Shown: positions 39,877 to 48,925, counted from the first letter of the stretch. The stretch: 49,484 nucleotides of DNA from CAYJFQ01 sp964369955 (GCA_964369955.1 CAYJFQ010000010.1:1-49484); one strand, 5' to 3'. Program-made: numbers and translations. The notes: a model not told the origin generated them from the sequence alone.

Positions 39877-41139
39877 TTAGCTCTCCTTTATTTTAATCAC
39901 AATTGATGAATATGGGGCGATGCTTGCAATCTTCCCATCAATTTCTGACTCTTCCATATAATCAACTTTGTCATAAGATTCTATTTCATATTCAATGGTG
40001 AATTTAACTACTTCACCAGAAAAATTATGAAGCACAATTATAGTTTCTTCACCTTCATAAAGCATAGCATAGATTGCTTTATCATTAGTTTCTAGGCTTG
40101 TTAATAGACCTTTTTCAAACACTTGGTATTTTCCTCTTATGAAAATTAACTCACGATACTGGTTAAGTAGCGAGCTCTTATCCTTGTTTTGATTTACAAC
40201 TGTTGAGTCAATATTATCATAGTCGGAATTATTAGGATTATTAGCAGTATACTTGTCACCCCAAGGCATTGCTAAACGTTTGTTTTCATCAATTCCACTA
40301 CCCAACATCCCAAGTTCTTGCCCATAATAAATATACACTCTTCCTGGAGCTAATAGTATTGCATTAGTTAAAACAAATTGTTTTTCATCAAAACCATATA
40401 GATANNNNNNNNNNNNNNNNNNNNNNNNNNNNNNNNNNNNNNNNNNNNNNNNNNNNNNNNNNNNNNNNNNNNNNNNNNNNNNNNNNNNNNNNNNNNNNNN
40501 NNNNCTAAATCCATCAACACCTTTATCTAGCCAGTATTTCACAACATTTTCTATTTCTGCTATAACTTTAGGATTATCTAAATTCAAATCTGGCATATTC
40601 CCAGTAAAAGAAGCTTCATAATAAATATCTTCATTTAACTTAGCAGAATTATTGGTAAATTCATCATAGAAAGTATAGTAGTCGCAAAAACTATCTTGTT
40701 TATCACATGAGTCATTTAAAATATTTGTTTTTGCGTCAATAAACCATTGATGTTGATCCGATGAATGATTTAGCACCAAATCCATAATGATTTCGATATT
40801 TCTTTTTTCTGTTTCAATTAATAATTCTTCAAAATCTTCTAAAGTTCCAAACTCTTGATCAATATCATAATAGTCTTTAACATCATATTTATGATATGTA
40901 TCTGATGGATGGACGGGTGTTAGCCAAATGCCCTTAATATTTAGACTTTCTAAATAATCAAGTTTTTCAATTATTCCTCTAATATCACCAACACCATCAT
41001 CATTACTATCTGCAAAAGACCCAACAAAAATCTGATAGTAAACAGAACTATTATCATTGTTTTCAAATTTTACATTATTAGAACTACAACCAATCGCTAA
41101 AATAAGTAAACAAACTATTAATATAATTCTCCTTATCAT
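39877..41139 (-). CDS. GH13 alpha-amylase lipoprotein, broken by an assembly gap
   Basis: Surface-anchored alpha-glucan hydrolase: lipobox LAIGC with Cys18, then the GH13 barrel with DLVLNHSSDQH (region I), GVDGF (start of region II) and YYGQELGM past region IV. The catalytic Asp and Glu and the NHD motif all fall in a 100-N gap (40405-40504). The visible parts sum to about 385 residues, shorter than most such enzymes, so the true gap is probably larger than 100 bases. It overlaps malG by one base. Likely product: maltodextrins for the transporter beside it. Confidence 0.85.
   Translation of the reverse strand: MIRRIILIVCLLILAIGCSSNNVKFENNDNSSVYYQIFVGSFADSNDDGVGDIRGIIEKLDYLESLNIKGIWLTPVHPSDTYHKYDVKDYYDIDQEFGTLEDFEELLIETEKRNIEIIMDLVLNHSSDQHQWFIDAKTNILNDSCDKQDSFCDYYTFYDEFTNNSAKLNEDIYYEASFTGNMPDLNLDNPKVIAEIENVVKYWLDKGVDGFXXXXXXXXXXXXXXXXXXXXXXXXXXXXXXXXXXYLYGFDEKQFVLTNAILLAPGRVYIYYGQELGMLGSGIDENKRLAMPWGDKYTANNPNNSDYDNIDSTVVNQNKDKSSLLNQYRELIFIRGKYQVFEKGLLTSLETNDKAIYAMLYEGEETIIVLHNFSGEVVKFTIEYEIESYDKVDYMEESEIDGKIASIAPYSSIVIKIKES
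40405..40504. other. run of 100 N, scaffold gap
   Basis: Exactly 100 undetermined bases, the usual placeholder for a gap of unknown size. Both sides remain in one frame in the GH13 gene, but region II to region IV is missing. Confidence 0.97.
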
Positions 41140-41984
41140 TATCCTTTTGCTCCGCCAGCAGTAACTCCACCAACATAATATTTTTGCATTTTAATAAATA
41201 ATAAAGTTATAGGTATTGCAATTAAAACGGCGCCGGCACAAAACTGAGTAAAGTATACTTGGATATTTTCCCTTGATAACATTTGGAATAAGCCAAGGGC
41301 TACTGTATAGTTATTATAATTATCTTTCATAATTACCGAAACAAAGATAAAATCTACCCAAGGCGCAATAAAAGATGTCAAAATAGTATAAACCACTATC
41401 GGTTTTGACATTGGTAAAATTATTTTCCAGAATACTTGATTTTTTGTTGCTCCATCAATTAAGGCAGCTTCATCTATCGATTTCGGAATTGTGTCAAAGA
41501 AACCTTTAGCAATATAATATCCCATTGTCGCGCCGCCGGAATAAACAAGAACTAATGATACTAACGATTGCGCCAGTCCCACAGTTTTTAAAATGTGATA
41601 AATAGCAATCATCGCCATAAACCCTGGAAACATTCCTAAGATTAAAATGACATTCATCAAAGGTTTTCTTGCTTTAAATCTAAGCCGCGAGAATGCATAT
41701 GAAGTTAATAAAACTAAGATGGTACTAATGACGCAACTTGCAATCGCAACTAATAAAGTATTAACAAACCATCTTGGAAAATTAAATAAAGTAGTTTCTG
41801 TAAATAAATTAATATAGTTATCCAAAGTCCATTCTTTTGGAATTATATAATTTGTGAACGCTCCTTGTTCACCTCTAAATGACTGCATAATCAACCAAGC
41901 AATCGGAAACAACCAAATTGCACTTAAGATTGTTAAGAAAGCATAACTTAAGATATTCGTTTTTTTATTTTTTCTAACTTTCAT
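41139..41984 (-). CDS. malG: maltodextrin ABC transporter permease MalG
   Basis: 281 residues with six membrane segments. The EAA loop reads IDEAALIDGATKNQVFWKIILPMSKP, which docks an ATPase. The end KYYVGGVTAGGAKG is typical of MalG/AmyC proteins. The ATG overlaps the malF stop as TAATG and its own stop overlaps the amylase start the same way. Confidence 0.94.
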   Translation of the reverse strand: MKVRKNKKTNILSYAFLTILSAIWLFPIAWLIMQSFRGEQGAFTNYIIPKEWTLDNYINLFTETTLFNFPRWFVNTLLVAIASCVISTILVLLTSYAFSRLRFKARKPLMNVILILGMFPGFMAMIAIYHILKTVGLAQSLVSLVLVYSGGATMGYYIAKGFFDTIPKSIDEAALIDGATKNQVFWKIILPMSKPIVVYTILTSFIAPWVDFIFVSVIMKDNYNNYTVALGLFQMLSRENIQVYFTQFCAGAVLIAIPITLLFIKMQKYYVGGVTAGGAKG

Positions 41985-43378
41985 TATTGGAAATCCCCCT
42001 CACCTTTAACCGCTTTAGAATTGTTATAAGCTACCAAAGAAACAAAAGCAAGAATAACGAAGATAATGATTCCAATTGTGCTTGCTAGAGCGTAATTTTG
42101 TTCATTTACTGTTAATTTGTATAGCCAAGTAACTAATAGGTCAGTTTCTCCTGCTTGATACAAATCTAATGATAGCGGACCTCCGCCTGTTAATAAGTAT
42201 ATTACATTGAAATTATTAATATTTCCAATGAACTGCGTAATTAAGTAAGGTGTTGTTACATGTAACATATAAGGAAGTGTGATTGAAGTAAACTGTCTAA
42301 ACGAGCTAGCACCATCGATCTTACTAGCTTCATATAAATCTTTAGGGATATTCATCAAGATCCCGCTTGTGATTAGCATAGTGTATGGAACCCCTACCCA
42401 TAGATTAACAACTATTACCACAATTTTCGCAATATTACCGTTTGTTAAAAATGGTATACTTTCTGAGGTTAATCCTAATGATAATAAAATATTGTTTATC
42501 GCTCCTGTATCTGCTAACAATTTACTCATTAATAGCAAACTTACAAACTGTGGGACTGCGATGGTGATTACAAATATTGTTCTCCACATCTTTTTAAGTT
42601 TAATCCCTTTTTTATTGATAAGTATTGCCAACAGCATTCCAAATATATAATTTAAGAATGTCGCAAATATCGCCCAGATAATCGTCCAAACAAATAAACT
42701 AGCAAATGTTTCTGCCCATAATGGATTTTGGTATAAAACTTGAGAGAAATTCTCAAAACCTACCCAAGTAAACAAGTTTCCTGGAGGTTGATGAAGTTTG
42801 TCATAATTTGTAAAGGCCATTAATATCATAAAGATTAATGGTACTACTGTAAATAAGAAGGTTAAGGTAATTGGTACCGATAAAACTGTGAAATGAAATT
42901 TTGAATCTAACAGTTCGTTAATATCTTCTTTAAATGTATTTACCTTTTTTCCTTCATTAATTACTAATTGGTTTTTATAGGCATTTTTAACACTAATTAC
43001 ATAAATTCCGATAAAAATCAAAGTAATCAAAACGGTGCTTACACCAAATAACAGAAGTAACATTGAGTTGTCACCTTTTTGTACCTCAAATATTTGCAAA
43101 GCTTCATTCCATACTTCACCTTGCTGTTTAGTTCCTAAGGTTGGTAACATCGATAAATAGTAAACTCCTTGAGTAATCATAAAAATGATATAAGAAATTT
43201 GAATCGATAGATAAATAAAGCCTCTAACGATTTGTTTGTGAGCAAACATTCCAAAACCCATAATAAAATAACTAAGTTTAGTATTTAAGTCTCCATTTTT
43301 AAAATTAATAAAGAAGTTTAAAAATCCAATGTATATTTTTTTAAAACTCTTGTTAATTCTCTCTATATTTTTTTTCAT
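41984..43378 (-). CDS. malF: maltodextrin ABC transporter permease MalF
   Basis: The frame is open to 43405 but the ATG at 43378 follows GGGGGA and is preferred, giving 464 residues. The large N-terminal part, with two extra membrane segments and a charged loop, precedes the core permease domain. The EAA loop is LYEASKIDGASSFRQFTSITLPYM. It lies behind a hairpin that separates it from malE. Confidence 0.93.
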   Translation of the reverse strand: MKKNIERINKSFKKIYIGFLNFFINFKNGDLNTKLSYFIMGFGMFAHKQIVRGFIYLSIQISYIIFMITQGVYYLSMLPTLGTKQQGEVWNEALQIFEVQKGDNSMLLLLFGVSTVLITLIFIGIYVISVKNAYKNQLVINEGKKVNTFKEDINELLDSKFHFTVLSVPITLTFLFTVVPLIFMILMAFTNYDKLHQPPGNLFTWVGFENFSQVLYQNPLWAETFASLFVWTIIWAIFATFLNYIFGMLLAILINKKGIKLKKMWRTIFVITIAVPQFVSLLLMSKLLADTGAINNILLSLGLTSESIPFLTNGNIAKIVVIVVNLWVGVPYTMLITSGILMNIPKDLYEASKIDGASSFRQFTSITLPYMLHVTTPYLITQFIGNINNFNVIYLLTGGGPLSLDLYQAGETDLLVTWLYKLTVNEQNYALASTIGIIIFVILAFVSLVAYNNSKAVKGEGDFQ

Positions 43379-43397
43379 ATTATCCCCCAAAATTATA

Positions 43398-43424
43398 AAG
43401 GGCAAATATTAACTATTTGCCCTT
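43398..43424 (-). terminator. 11-bp intercistronic hairpin between malE and malF
   Basis: AAGGGCAAATA and TATTTGCCCTT pair perfectly around a 5-base loop, followed on the minus strand by TTTATAATTTT. Likely a leaky terminator or 3' stabiliser that raises malE above malF and malG. Confidence 0.75.
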
Positions 43425-43441
43425 AGATATACATACCTTGA

Positions 43442-44650
43442 TTAACTTTGAGGCGTTTGTATTTGTTCAACCATATCATCTAATAATTCTTTAACAGTTT
43501 TTGAATAGTCTTTACCTTCTAAAGTTGTTCCGAACGCTTCAGCAGGTGACCAATAAGAACCAGTTACATCTTTTTGAGATGTTCCGAATTGTGATTGTTG
43601 AGCTAAAGCTGATAAAGCAGCGTTTGCTTTGACAGCATCTGAGTTTGCTACATTAATATTAGCAGGCCCCATTTGACGAACTTCGAATCTTGTAGCTTGG
43701 TTTTCTTCGTTAGTTAACCACGCAGCTAAATCCATTGCTTGAACTGGGAATTCAGTTTGTGAACTAACACCTACTAATTTATAACCAGTGAATGATCCCA
43801 TTTGTACAGCTCCATCAGCCGTGTTATATGTAGGTAATTTGCTAGCATTATATCCTTCACCTAAAGCTTCTTCAACCGAACTAGCATTCCAAGTTCCAGA
43901 TACACCAGCTGCGATAGAACCATCAGTTAATCCAGCAATTAATACTGAGTCATCACCAGTGATGAACGCAGGATGAGCAGTGATCGCTTTAATCGCTTCA
44001 CCAGCTGCAACACCAGCTTCATTATTGAAGTCAGTTACTTGATTTCCATCAGCATCTAAAGATAAAGTTCCACCATTTCCTAAGAAGAATGATGCAATAT
44101 ACCACCCATTAGAAATATCCATAAACACTTTTTTACCAGCTGCATCAGCTACATCTAACATCTTTTCAAAAGACTCTACATCTTCCGGAGTAAATACAGT
44201 TGAATCATAATACATAAAGTATCCGTTATCAGCAGTCATTGGATAAGCATATAATGTATCATTTAATGTAGCTGCATCAATAGTGCCAGGTGCATAAATT
44301 GAATCAAAATCTTCTGTATTACGAGTAATCTTGTATAATGAACCAGCATTAACCAAATCTCTTAATTGGTCATTAGCAAATGCAAATACATCAGCTGCAG
44401 CAGCAGGGTCTTCTAAATATTTAGTTTTAGCATCCGCTTCACTAACTACACCTAATGTGATATCCCATTCAATTTCAGGATTAGCAGCAACGAATTCTTC
44501 AATCATTGTCCCTAACATTGCTTGGTCATCTTGTGAACCCCATACTTTTAAAGAAACAGGTCCAGTTGGTCCCGCTTCACCAGTAGGAGAACATGCTACT
44601 AGCGAAGTCATCAACACTAGAGCAAAAACTAGTTTAAAAAATTTTTTCAT
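43442..44650 (-). CDS. malE: maltodextrin-binding lipoprotein MalE
   Basis: The frame extends to 44671, but the ATG at 44650 has GAGGGG before it and gives a proper signal peptide ending in LVAC with Cys20. The 402-residue family-1 binding protein shows SLKVWGSQDD, EFVAANPEIEWDITLG and a typical C-terminal helical region. It is the first gene of the maltodextrin operon. A MalR-type operator and cre site precede it. No ATPase gene lies in this operon. Confidence 0.92.
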   Translation of the reverse strand: MKKFFKLVFALVLMTSLVACSPTGEAGPTGPVSLKVWGSQDDQAMLGTMIEEFVAANPEIEWDITLGVVSEADAKTKYLEDPAAAADVFAFANDQLRDLVNAGSLYKITRNTEDFDSIYAPGTIDAATLNDTLYAYPMTADNGYFMYYDSTVFTPEDVESFEKMLDVADAAGKKVFMDISNGWYIASFFLGNGGTLSLDADGNQVTDFNNEAGVAAGEAIKAITAHPAFITGDDSVLIAGLTDGSIAAGVSGTWNASSVEEALGEGYNASKLPTYNTADGAVQMGSFTGYKLVGVSSQTEFPVQAMDLAAWLTNEENQATRFEVRQMGPANINVANSDAVKANAALSALAQQSQFGTSQKDVTGSYWSPAEAFGTTLEGKDYSKTVKELLDDMVEQIQTPQS

Positions 44651-44674
44651 TTGTCCCCTCACGGTTTTCATTTA

Positions 44675-44688
44675 AGAAAACGTTTTCT
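44675..44688 (-). promoter_or_regulatory. MalR-type operator of malE
   Basis: Perfect palindrome AGAAAACGTTTTCT, sharing the core GAAAACGTTTTC with 36085-36098. It lies just downstream of the malE -10, over the early transcribed region. Confidence 0.7.
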
Positions 44689-44696
44689 ATAATTTG

Positions 44697-44725
44697 ATTT
44701 TACTATAAAGAAAACTATAAATCAA
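44697..44725 (-). promoter_or_regulatory. promoter of the malE operon
   Basis: Minus-strand -35 TTGATT (44720-44725), 17-base spacer, -10 TAAAAT (44697-44702). Confidence 0.7.
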
Positions 44726-44733
44726 CAAAAAAG

Positions 44734-44747
44734 TGAAAGCGATTACA
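44734..44747 (+). promoter_or_regulatory. cre site between malE and the M32 carboxypeptidase gene
   Basis: TGAAAGCGATTACA fits the CcpA cre consensus. It lies just upstream of the malE -35 and between the two divergent promoters, so carbon catabolite control of malE, and possibly of the peptidase, is likely. Confidence 0.65.
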
Positions 44748-44785
44748 TATTTTTTTACCTTAAAATAATGATCTCCTGTAAACTA

Positions 44786-44794
44786 TGCTAAAAT
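44786..44794 (+). promoter_or_regulatory. extended -10 promoter of the M32 carboxypeptidase gene
   Basis: TG-C-TAAAAT, an extended -10, lies 20 bases before the ATG, with AGGGGG between them. The -35 is weak. Confidence 0.55.
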
Positions 44795-44814
44795 GATTAA
44801 CAGGGGGATACATT

Positions 44815-46284
44815 ATGAATAATATCGAAAAATATAAACAGTTGCTAAAAAGGCTTAATGCTTTAGATTTAGCGATAACTTCAATTAGTTATGATAGTTC
44901 AACAATTGGACCAAAGAATGGTAGCAGCTATCGAAATGAAAATATCTCATACTTGGCTGGTGAATACTTTGAAACATTGTATTGTGATGAAACTGTTGGA
45001 TTATTAAAGGCGCTAAGTGAAGAAGAGTTACCTTTTGATTTAGAAAGAGAAATAACTTACCGTTTAGAAGATGTCACAAAATTTAAGTCTATTCCAAAAG
45101 ATCGTTATATTGCTTACAGTCTTATAATGAGTAGTGGACAAGATGTCTGGGCTGAGGCTAAAGAAAAAAATGATTATTCAATCTTTGAACCTACTCTTAA
45201 TGAAATAGTTGAAATATCTAAAGAAATTTACAGTTATCGTCAAACTAATCAACCATTATATAATGAAATGCTAGATGATTATGAAAGAGGGAGCACTATT
45301 GAATTCTATGATTCCTTCTTTAGCAAGATTAAAAGTGAATTAGTGCCACTTTTGAAACAACAAAAAACTCAGAAATTTCCTTGGGCAAATAAAACTTTCT
45401 CTATTGATAAACAGAAACAAGTTATTGAAGTTTTGGTTGATTATTTAAAGTTTGACCGCGATTCGCTATATATAGGAGAGAGCTTGCACCCATTCTCATC
45501 TACCTTCTCAATTCAAGACGCCAGAATTACTAATCGTTATTTTGAGAATGATTTTGCTTCTTCAATATTCTCATTAATCCATGAATTAGGACATGCAACA
45601 TACAATTCACAGGTAGACCTTAAATACCAAGGAATGTATATTGCTAATAATATGAGTTCCGGAATGCATGAGAGTCAATCACGCTTCTTTGAGAATTATT
45701 TAGCACGCTCTACAGGGTTCTGGGAAGTTAATTATCCTAAAATAAAAGAAATCTACAAAGAAGAATTAGCTGGTGTGGAATTAGAAGATTTTATTGCTTA
45801 TATTAATTACGCTCACCCTTCTTTAATAAGAGTGGAAGCTGATGAATTGAGTTATTCATTACATATTCTAATTCGTTATGAGATTGAAAAAGGTTTATTT
45901 GATGGCACTTACACTACCAAAGGACTAGATAAAGTATGGAATCAAAAATATCAAGAATATTTTGGTTTTGAGAATATTTCTGATGCTGATGGAATTCTTC
46001 AAGATATCCATTGGTCAGGATGTTCATTTGGATACTTCCCTACTTATGCTTTAGGTTCTGCTTATGGCGCTCAGTTCTTACATCAAATAAAGAAAGATCT
46101 AGAATTAAGTAAGCTATTAAAGGAAAATAGATTTGAAGAAATTAATGCTTGGTTAAAAGAAAAAATTCATAGAGATGGCGGCATTTATACCCCTGAAGAA
46201 ATAATTTTTTCTGTTACAGGAGAAAAATTCAATCCTGATTATTACATTAATTACTTAAAGGATAAATTTGCAACCAACAACTAA
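44815..46284 (+). CDS. M32 family metallo-carboxypeptidase
   Basis: Zinc carboxypeptidase of the Taq carboxypeptidase family, which trims residues from peptide C-termini in the cytosol. 489 residues, no signal peptide. The zinc-binding HELGH is at 256-260 (IHELGHATYNS), and HESQSR supplies the third ligand, E286. HPFSSTFSIQDARITNRY and the ending VTGEKFNPDYYINYLKDKF fit the family. It is divergent from malE and followed after 29 bases by a CofE-like gene. Confidence 0.94.
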   Translation: MNNIEKYKQLLKRLNALDLAITSISYDSSTIGPKNGSSYRNENISYLAGEYFETLYCDETVGLLKALSEEELPFDLEREITYRLEDVTKFKSIPKDRYIAYSLIMSSGQDVWAEAKEKNDYSIFEPTLNEIVEISKEIYSYRQTNQPLYNEMLDDYERGSTIEFYDSFFSKIKSELVPLLKQQKTQKFPWANKTFSIDKQKQVIEVLVDYLKFDRDSLYIGESLHPFSSTFSIQDARITNRYFENDFASSIFSLIHELGHATYNSQVDLKYQGMYIANNMSSGMHESQSRFFENYLARSTGFWEVNYPKIKEIYKEELAGVELEDFIAYINYAHPSLIRVEADELSYSLHILIRYEIEKGLFDGTYTTKGLDKVWNQKYQEYFGFENISDADGILQDIHWSGCSFGYFPTYALGSAYGAQFLHQIKKDLELSKLLKENRFEEINAWLKEKIHRDGGIYTPEEIIFSVTGEKFNPDYYINYLKDKFATNN

Positions 46285-46313
46285 AAAATCTATAATTAGG
46301 TGAGGTAAAAAAT

Positions 46314-47051
46314 ATGGCAAAACATGGAGATAATAAAAACGTTAGTTCAATCAAAGAAGTAATTAAAGGAATTACAACATTTAAAAGAGATGATATTCAA
46401 GTAGGCAATAATACCTACCAAAGAATTGCTATTCATACACACTTTATAGAAAGAGGAGAAGACTATACAGCATTATGCCAAAAGTATGTCACTCCTATCT
46501 ACCAAGAAAATGATATTTTATCGGTTAGTGAGAAAATAGTATCACTGTGCCAAAACAACATTGTAGATATGGAAGATGTTAAGTTAGGTTGGTGGGCAAA
46601 GAATTTAAGTAAACTAGCCACTAGTAATGATGCTGGTGTTGGTATGGATGAGCCGTATAAACTACAACTAGCAATTAATCTGGCGGGATTGCCAAGAATC
46701 TTATTTGCAGTTTTTTGTGGTGGTATTGGTAAGTTATTAGGAAAAAGAGGATGGTTTTATACTGTAGCCGGTCATGAGATTGCAGGTATTGATGGTTTTT
46801 ATTTTAGAAGTTCTTTTGAAATCTATCATCGAATCGCGATTTTAAATCCAAAGAATCCGAATAAAGTTTGTAATGATCTGTATAAAGATTTAAAGATTGT
46901 TAGCGCAATTGTTGACGCAAATGATTATGGACAAGAGTTATTGGGTGCTAGTGACTTATTGGATAAAGATTTATATTTAAAGACAATGATTGATAATCCT
47001 GCTGGTCAAGATGATGAATTAACACCATTTGTAATAATTAGAAAAATTTAG
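46314..47051 (+). CDS. CofE-like (F420-0:gamma-glutamyl ligase family) protein
   Basis: 245 residues of the family that includes coenzyme F420-0:glutamate ligase. Landmarks are ENDILSVSEKIVSLCQNNIV, an analogue of the DIVVVTSKIVS segment, AGVGMDEPYKLQLAINLAG, and NPAGQDDELTPFVIIR near the end. No other F420 gene is in the window, and the central membrane-like stretch (GLPRILFAVFCGGIGKLLG) differs from archaeal CofE. Many Bacillota have such proteins without known F420 use. It may attach amino acids to another acceptor. AGGTGAGG precedes the ATG. Confidence 0.75.
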   Translation: MAKHGDNKNVSSIKEVIKGITTFKRDDIQVGNNTYQRIAIHTHFIERGEDYTALCQKYVTPIYQENDILSVSEKIVSLCQNNIVDMEDVKLGWWAKNLSKLATSNDAGVGMDEPYKLQLAINLAGLPRILFAVFCGGIGKLLGKRGWFYTVAGHEIAGIDGFYFRSSFEIYHRIAILNPKNPNKVCNDLYKDLKIVSAIVDANDYGQELLGASDLLDKDLYLKTMIDNPAGQDDELTPFVIIRKI

Positions 47052-47053
47052 TA

Positions 47054-47082
47054 TTGACATTGAATTTATTATTAGGTATTAT
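47054..47082 (+). promoter_or_regulatory. promoter of the lysine-riboswitch operon
   Basis: Perfect -35 TTGACA (47054-47059), 17-base spacer, -10 TATTAT (47077-47082). It begins two bases after the CofE-like stop. Confidence 0.85.
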
Positions 47083-47096
47083 TTTAAACATAAAAG

Positions 47097-47257
47097 TGAA
47101 TAGAGGTAGCGATGCAGAAGAGTAGTTATCGGAGTCGGCAGACAATGAAGATAACAAAAGGCAATCATCGCCGAATATAAAATGTTGGCAAACAATTTAT
47201 ATGGGGTTATAGGTAAGACCTATGACACTCCTTCAATTAAGAAGAGGCGCTAAACAA
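47097..47257 (+). ncRNA. lysine riboswitch (L-box) aptamer
   Basis: The conserved L-box blocks appear in order: AGAGGTAGCG and AAGAGTAGT near the 5' side, AAAGGCAATCATCGCCGAA in the middle, then TTGGCAAACA, TAGGTAAGACCTA with GACACTCC, and a closing GAGGCGCTA. This is followed by a terminator. Boundaries are approximate. Lysine binding should favour termination, so the transporter is made when lysine is scarce. Confidence 0.9.
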
Positions 47258-47273
47258 TGAGTTGATTAATCAA

Positions 47274-47301
47274 TGAACTGTGAAGGCCACAGTTCATTTT
47301 T
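47274..47301 (+). terminator. riboswitch-controlled intrinsic terminator
   Basis: TGAACTGTG and CACAGTTCA form a 9-bp stem with a 5-base loop, then five T. It lies between the aptamer and the binding-protein gene and is the expression platform. Confidence 0.9.
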
Positions 47302-47327
47302 ATGTTTAAGAGGAAGAGGGAAAAGAA

Positions 47328-48137
47328 ATGAAAAAAATCTTAACAATTGCACTTGTATTATTGTTAGTAGTTGGATGTGGTGCGCCAGCTGAAGAAAATG
47401 ATAATGTTGTTACTGTTGGAATGGAATGTAATTATGCTCCATTTAACTGGACTCAATTAGATGCTAATGATAATGCAGTACTAATTGATGGTGGCCAAGC
47501 AGGTTACTGTGATGGTTACGATATCGCTATTGCTCAAGCGATTGCTGATGAAATGGGTAAAGAATTAGTTGTTAAAAAAATTGAGTGGGATGGTTTACCG
47601 ATCGCTGTAAACAATGATGAAATTGATATGATTATTGCTGGGATGACTGATAATGAAGAGCGTCGTGTAAGTTTAGATTTCACTACTCCATATTATGAAT
47701 CAGAAATGGTATTAATTGTAAGAAGTGATTCTGCTTATGCTAACGCTACAAGTATTCAAGATTTTTCCGGGGCTAAAGTTGTTGCTCAGTTAAATACTTT
47801 CCATGATAATATTATTGAACAAATTAACGGGGTTGAACATGGTACTCCATTAAAAACATTCCCATTATTAGCTGTTGCAATTAGTAGTGGTGATGCTGAT
47901 GCTATGGTTTCTGAGCTACCAGTTGCTATGTCGATTGTTAAATCTAATCCTGATTTAACTTATATTGAGTTTGCTCCTGAGAACGGATTTGATGCTGGTG
48001 AAGATGCTACTGTTTCAGTTGCTGTTAAAAAAGGTAATACTGATTTCTTAAATGAAGTTCAAACTGCTTTAGATACTATCACTACAGATGATCGTACACA
48101 AATGATGTCAGACGCTTTAGGACGTCAACCTGAATAA
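47328..48137 (+). CDS. polar amino-acid ABC transporter binding lipoprotein, probably lysine
   Basis: Family-3 solute-binding lipoprotein of 269 residues; the lipobox is VVGC with Cys17. VGMECNYAPFNW, CDGYDIAIAQAIADEMGKEL and AGMTDNEERRVSLDFTTPYY are the family blocks. The last contains the Arg that holds the substrate carboxylate. AGAGGG lies before the ATG. The lysine riboswitch upstream points to lysine as substrate, although His, Arg or Gln carriers look similar. Confidence 0.9.
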   Translation: MKKILTIALVLLLVVGCGAPAEENDNVVTVGMECNYAPFNWTQLDANDNAVLIDGGQAGYCDGYDIAIAQAIADEMGKELVVKKIEWDGLPIAVNNDEIDMIIAGMTDNEERRVSLDFTTPYYESEMVLIVRSDSAYANATSIQDFSGAKVVAQLNTFHDNIIEQINGVEHGTPLKTFPLLAVAISSGDADAMVSELPVAMSIVKSNPDLTYIEFAPENGFDAGEDATVSVAVKKGNTDFLNEVQTALDTITTDDRTQMMSDALGRQPE

Positions 48138-48139
48138 TT

Positions 48140-48925
48140 ATGAATTTCTTTGAAGTTAGTAGACCTGTTACTGATAATTTCTTCGATTGGGTTATTTATT
48201 TGTTTGTTGATTATTTCCCATTATTTCTTAATGGGATAAAATTTACTTTATTAATTGCTTTTACCGGTACAATATTCGGGATTATTATTGGACTATTTGT
48301 TGGGGCTATTAGGGCTATCAAGATGAATCCTAGTGATTCATTAATGACAAAGATTTCTAAACGTCTATCAAGATTTGTTACTTCGATTTATGTTGAAGTG
48401 TTCAGAGGCACTCCAATGATGGTGCAGGCACTATTTATCTACTATTCAATGAGACCATTTTTTGGAGGTAATGTCTTATTTGCAGGCATCTTTGTTGTTT
48501 CAGTAAATACAGGAGCTTATATGGCGGAGATTATTAGGGCTGGTATTCAATCAGTCCCTAGTGGCCAAAGTGAAGCGGCATTGACTTTAGGTATGACCGG
48601 TTGGCAATCGATGCTATATGTTATCTTACCTCAGGCAATTAGAAATGCATTCCCAGCAATTGGTAATGAGTTTGTAGTAAATATTAAAGATTCTTGTGTA
48701 TTAAATGTTATTTCTGTTACTGAGATTTTCTTCCAAGCAAGTTCAGTAGCCGGCACTTTTTATAAGTATGAAGAAGCTTTCTTTATTGCGGCGATGATTT
48801 ACCTAACTTTAACTTTTATCACAACTAGAATATTAGCTTTAATTGAAAAACGTTTAGATATGCCTACAAACTTTACCGGTTCACAAACTGTGCCAGAGGC
48901 ATTGACACTTAGAGGTGAGAAGTGA
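48140..48925 (+). CDS. amino-acid ABC transporter permease, probably lysine
   Basis: 261 residues with about five membrane segments in the HisM/GlnP pattern. RGTPMMVQALFIYY and the EAA loop GQSEAALTLGMTGWQSMLYVILPQA are diagnostic, as is NEFVVNIKDSCVLNVISVTE. It begins two bases after the binding-protein stop and overlaps the ATPase start by one base. Confidence 0.94.
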   Translation: MNFFEVSRPVTDNFFDWVIYLFVDYFPLFLNGIKFTLLIAFTGTIFGIIIGLFVGAIRAIKMNPSDSLMTKISKRLSRFVTSIYVEVFRGTPMMVQALFIYYSMRPFFGGNVLFAGIFVVSVNTGAYMAEIIRAGIQSVPSGQSEAALTLGMTGWQSMLYVILPQAIRNAFPAIGNEFVVNIKDSCVLNVISVTEIFFQASSVAGTFYKYEEAFFIAAMIYLTLTFITTRILALIEKRLDMPTNFTGSQTVPEALTLRGEK

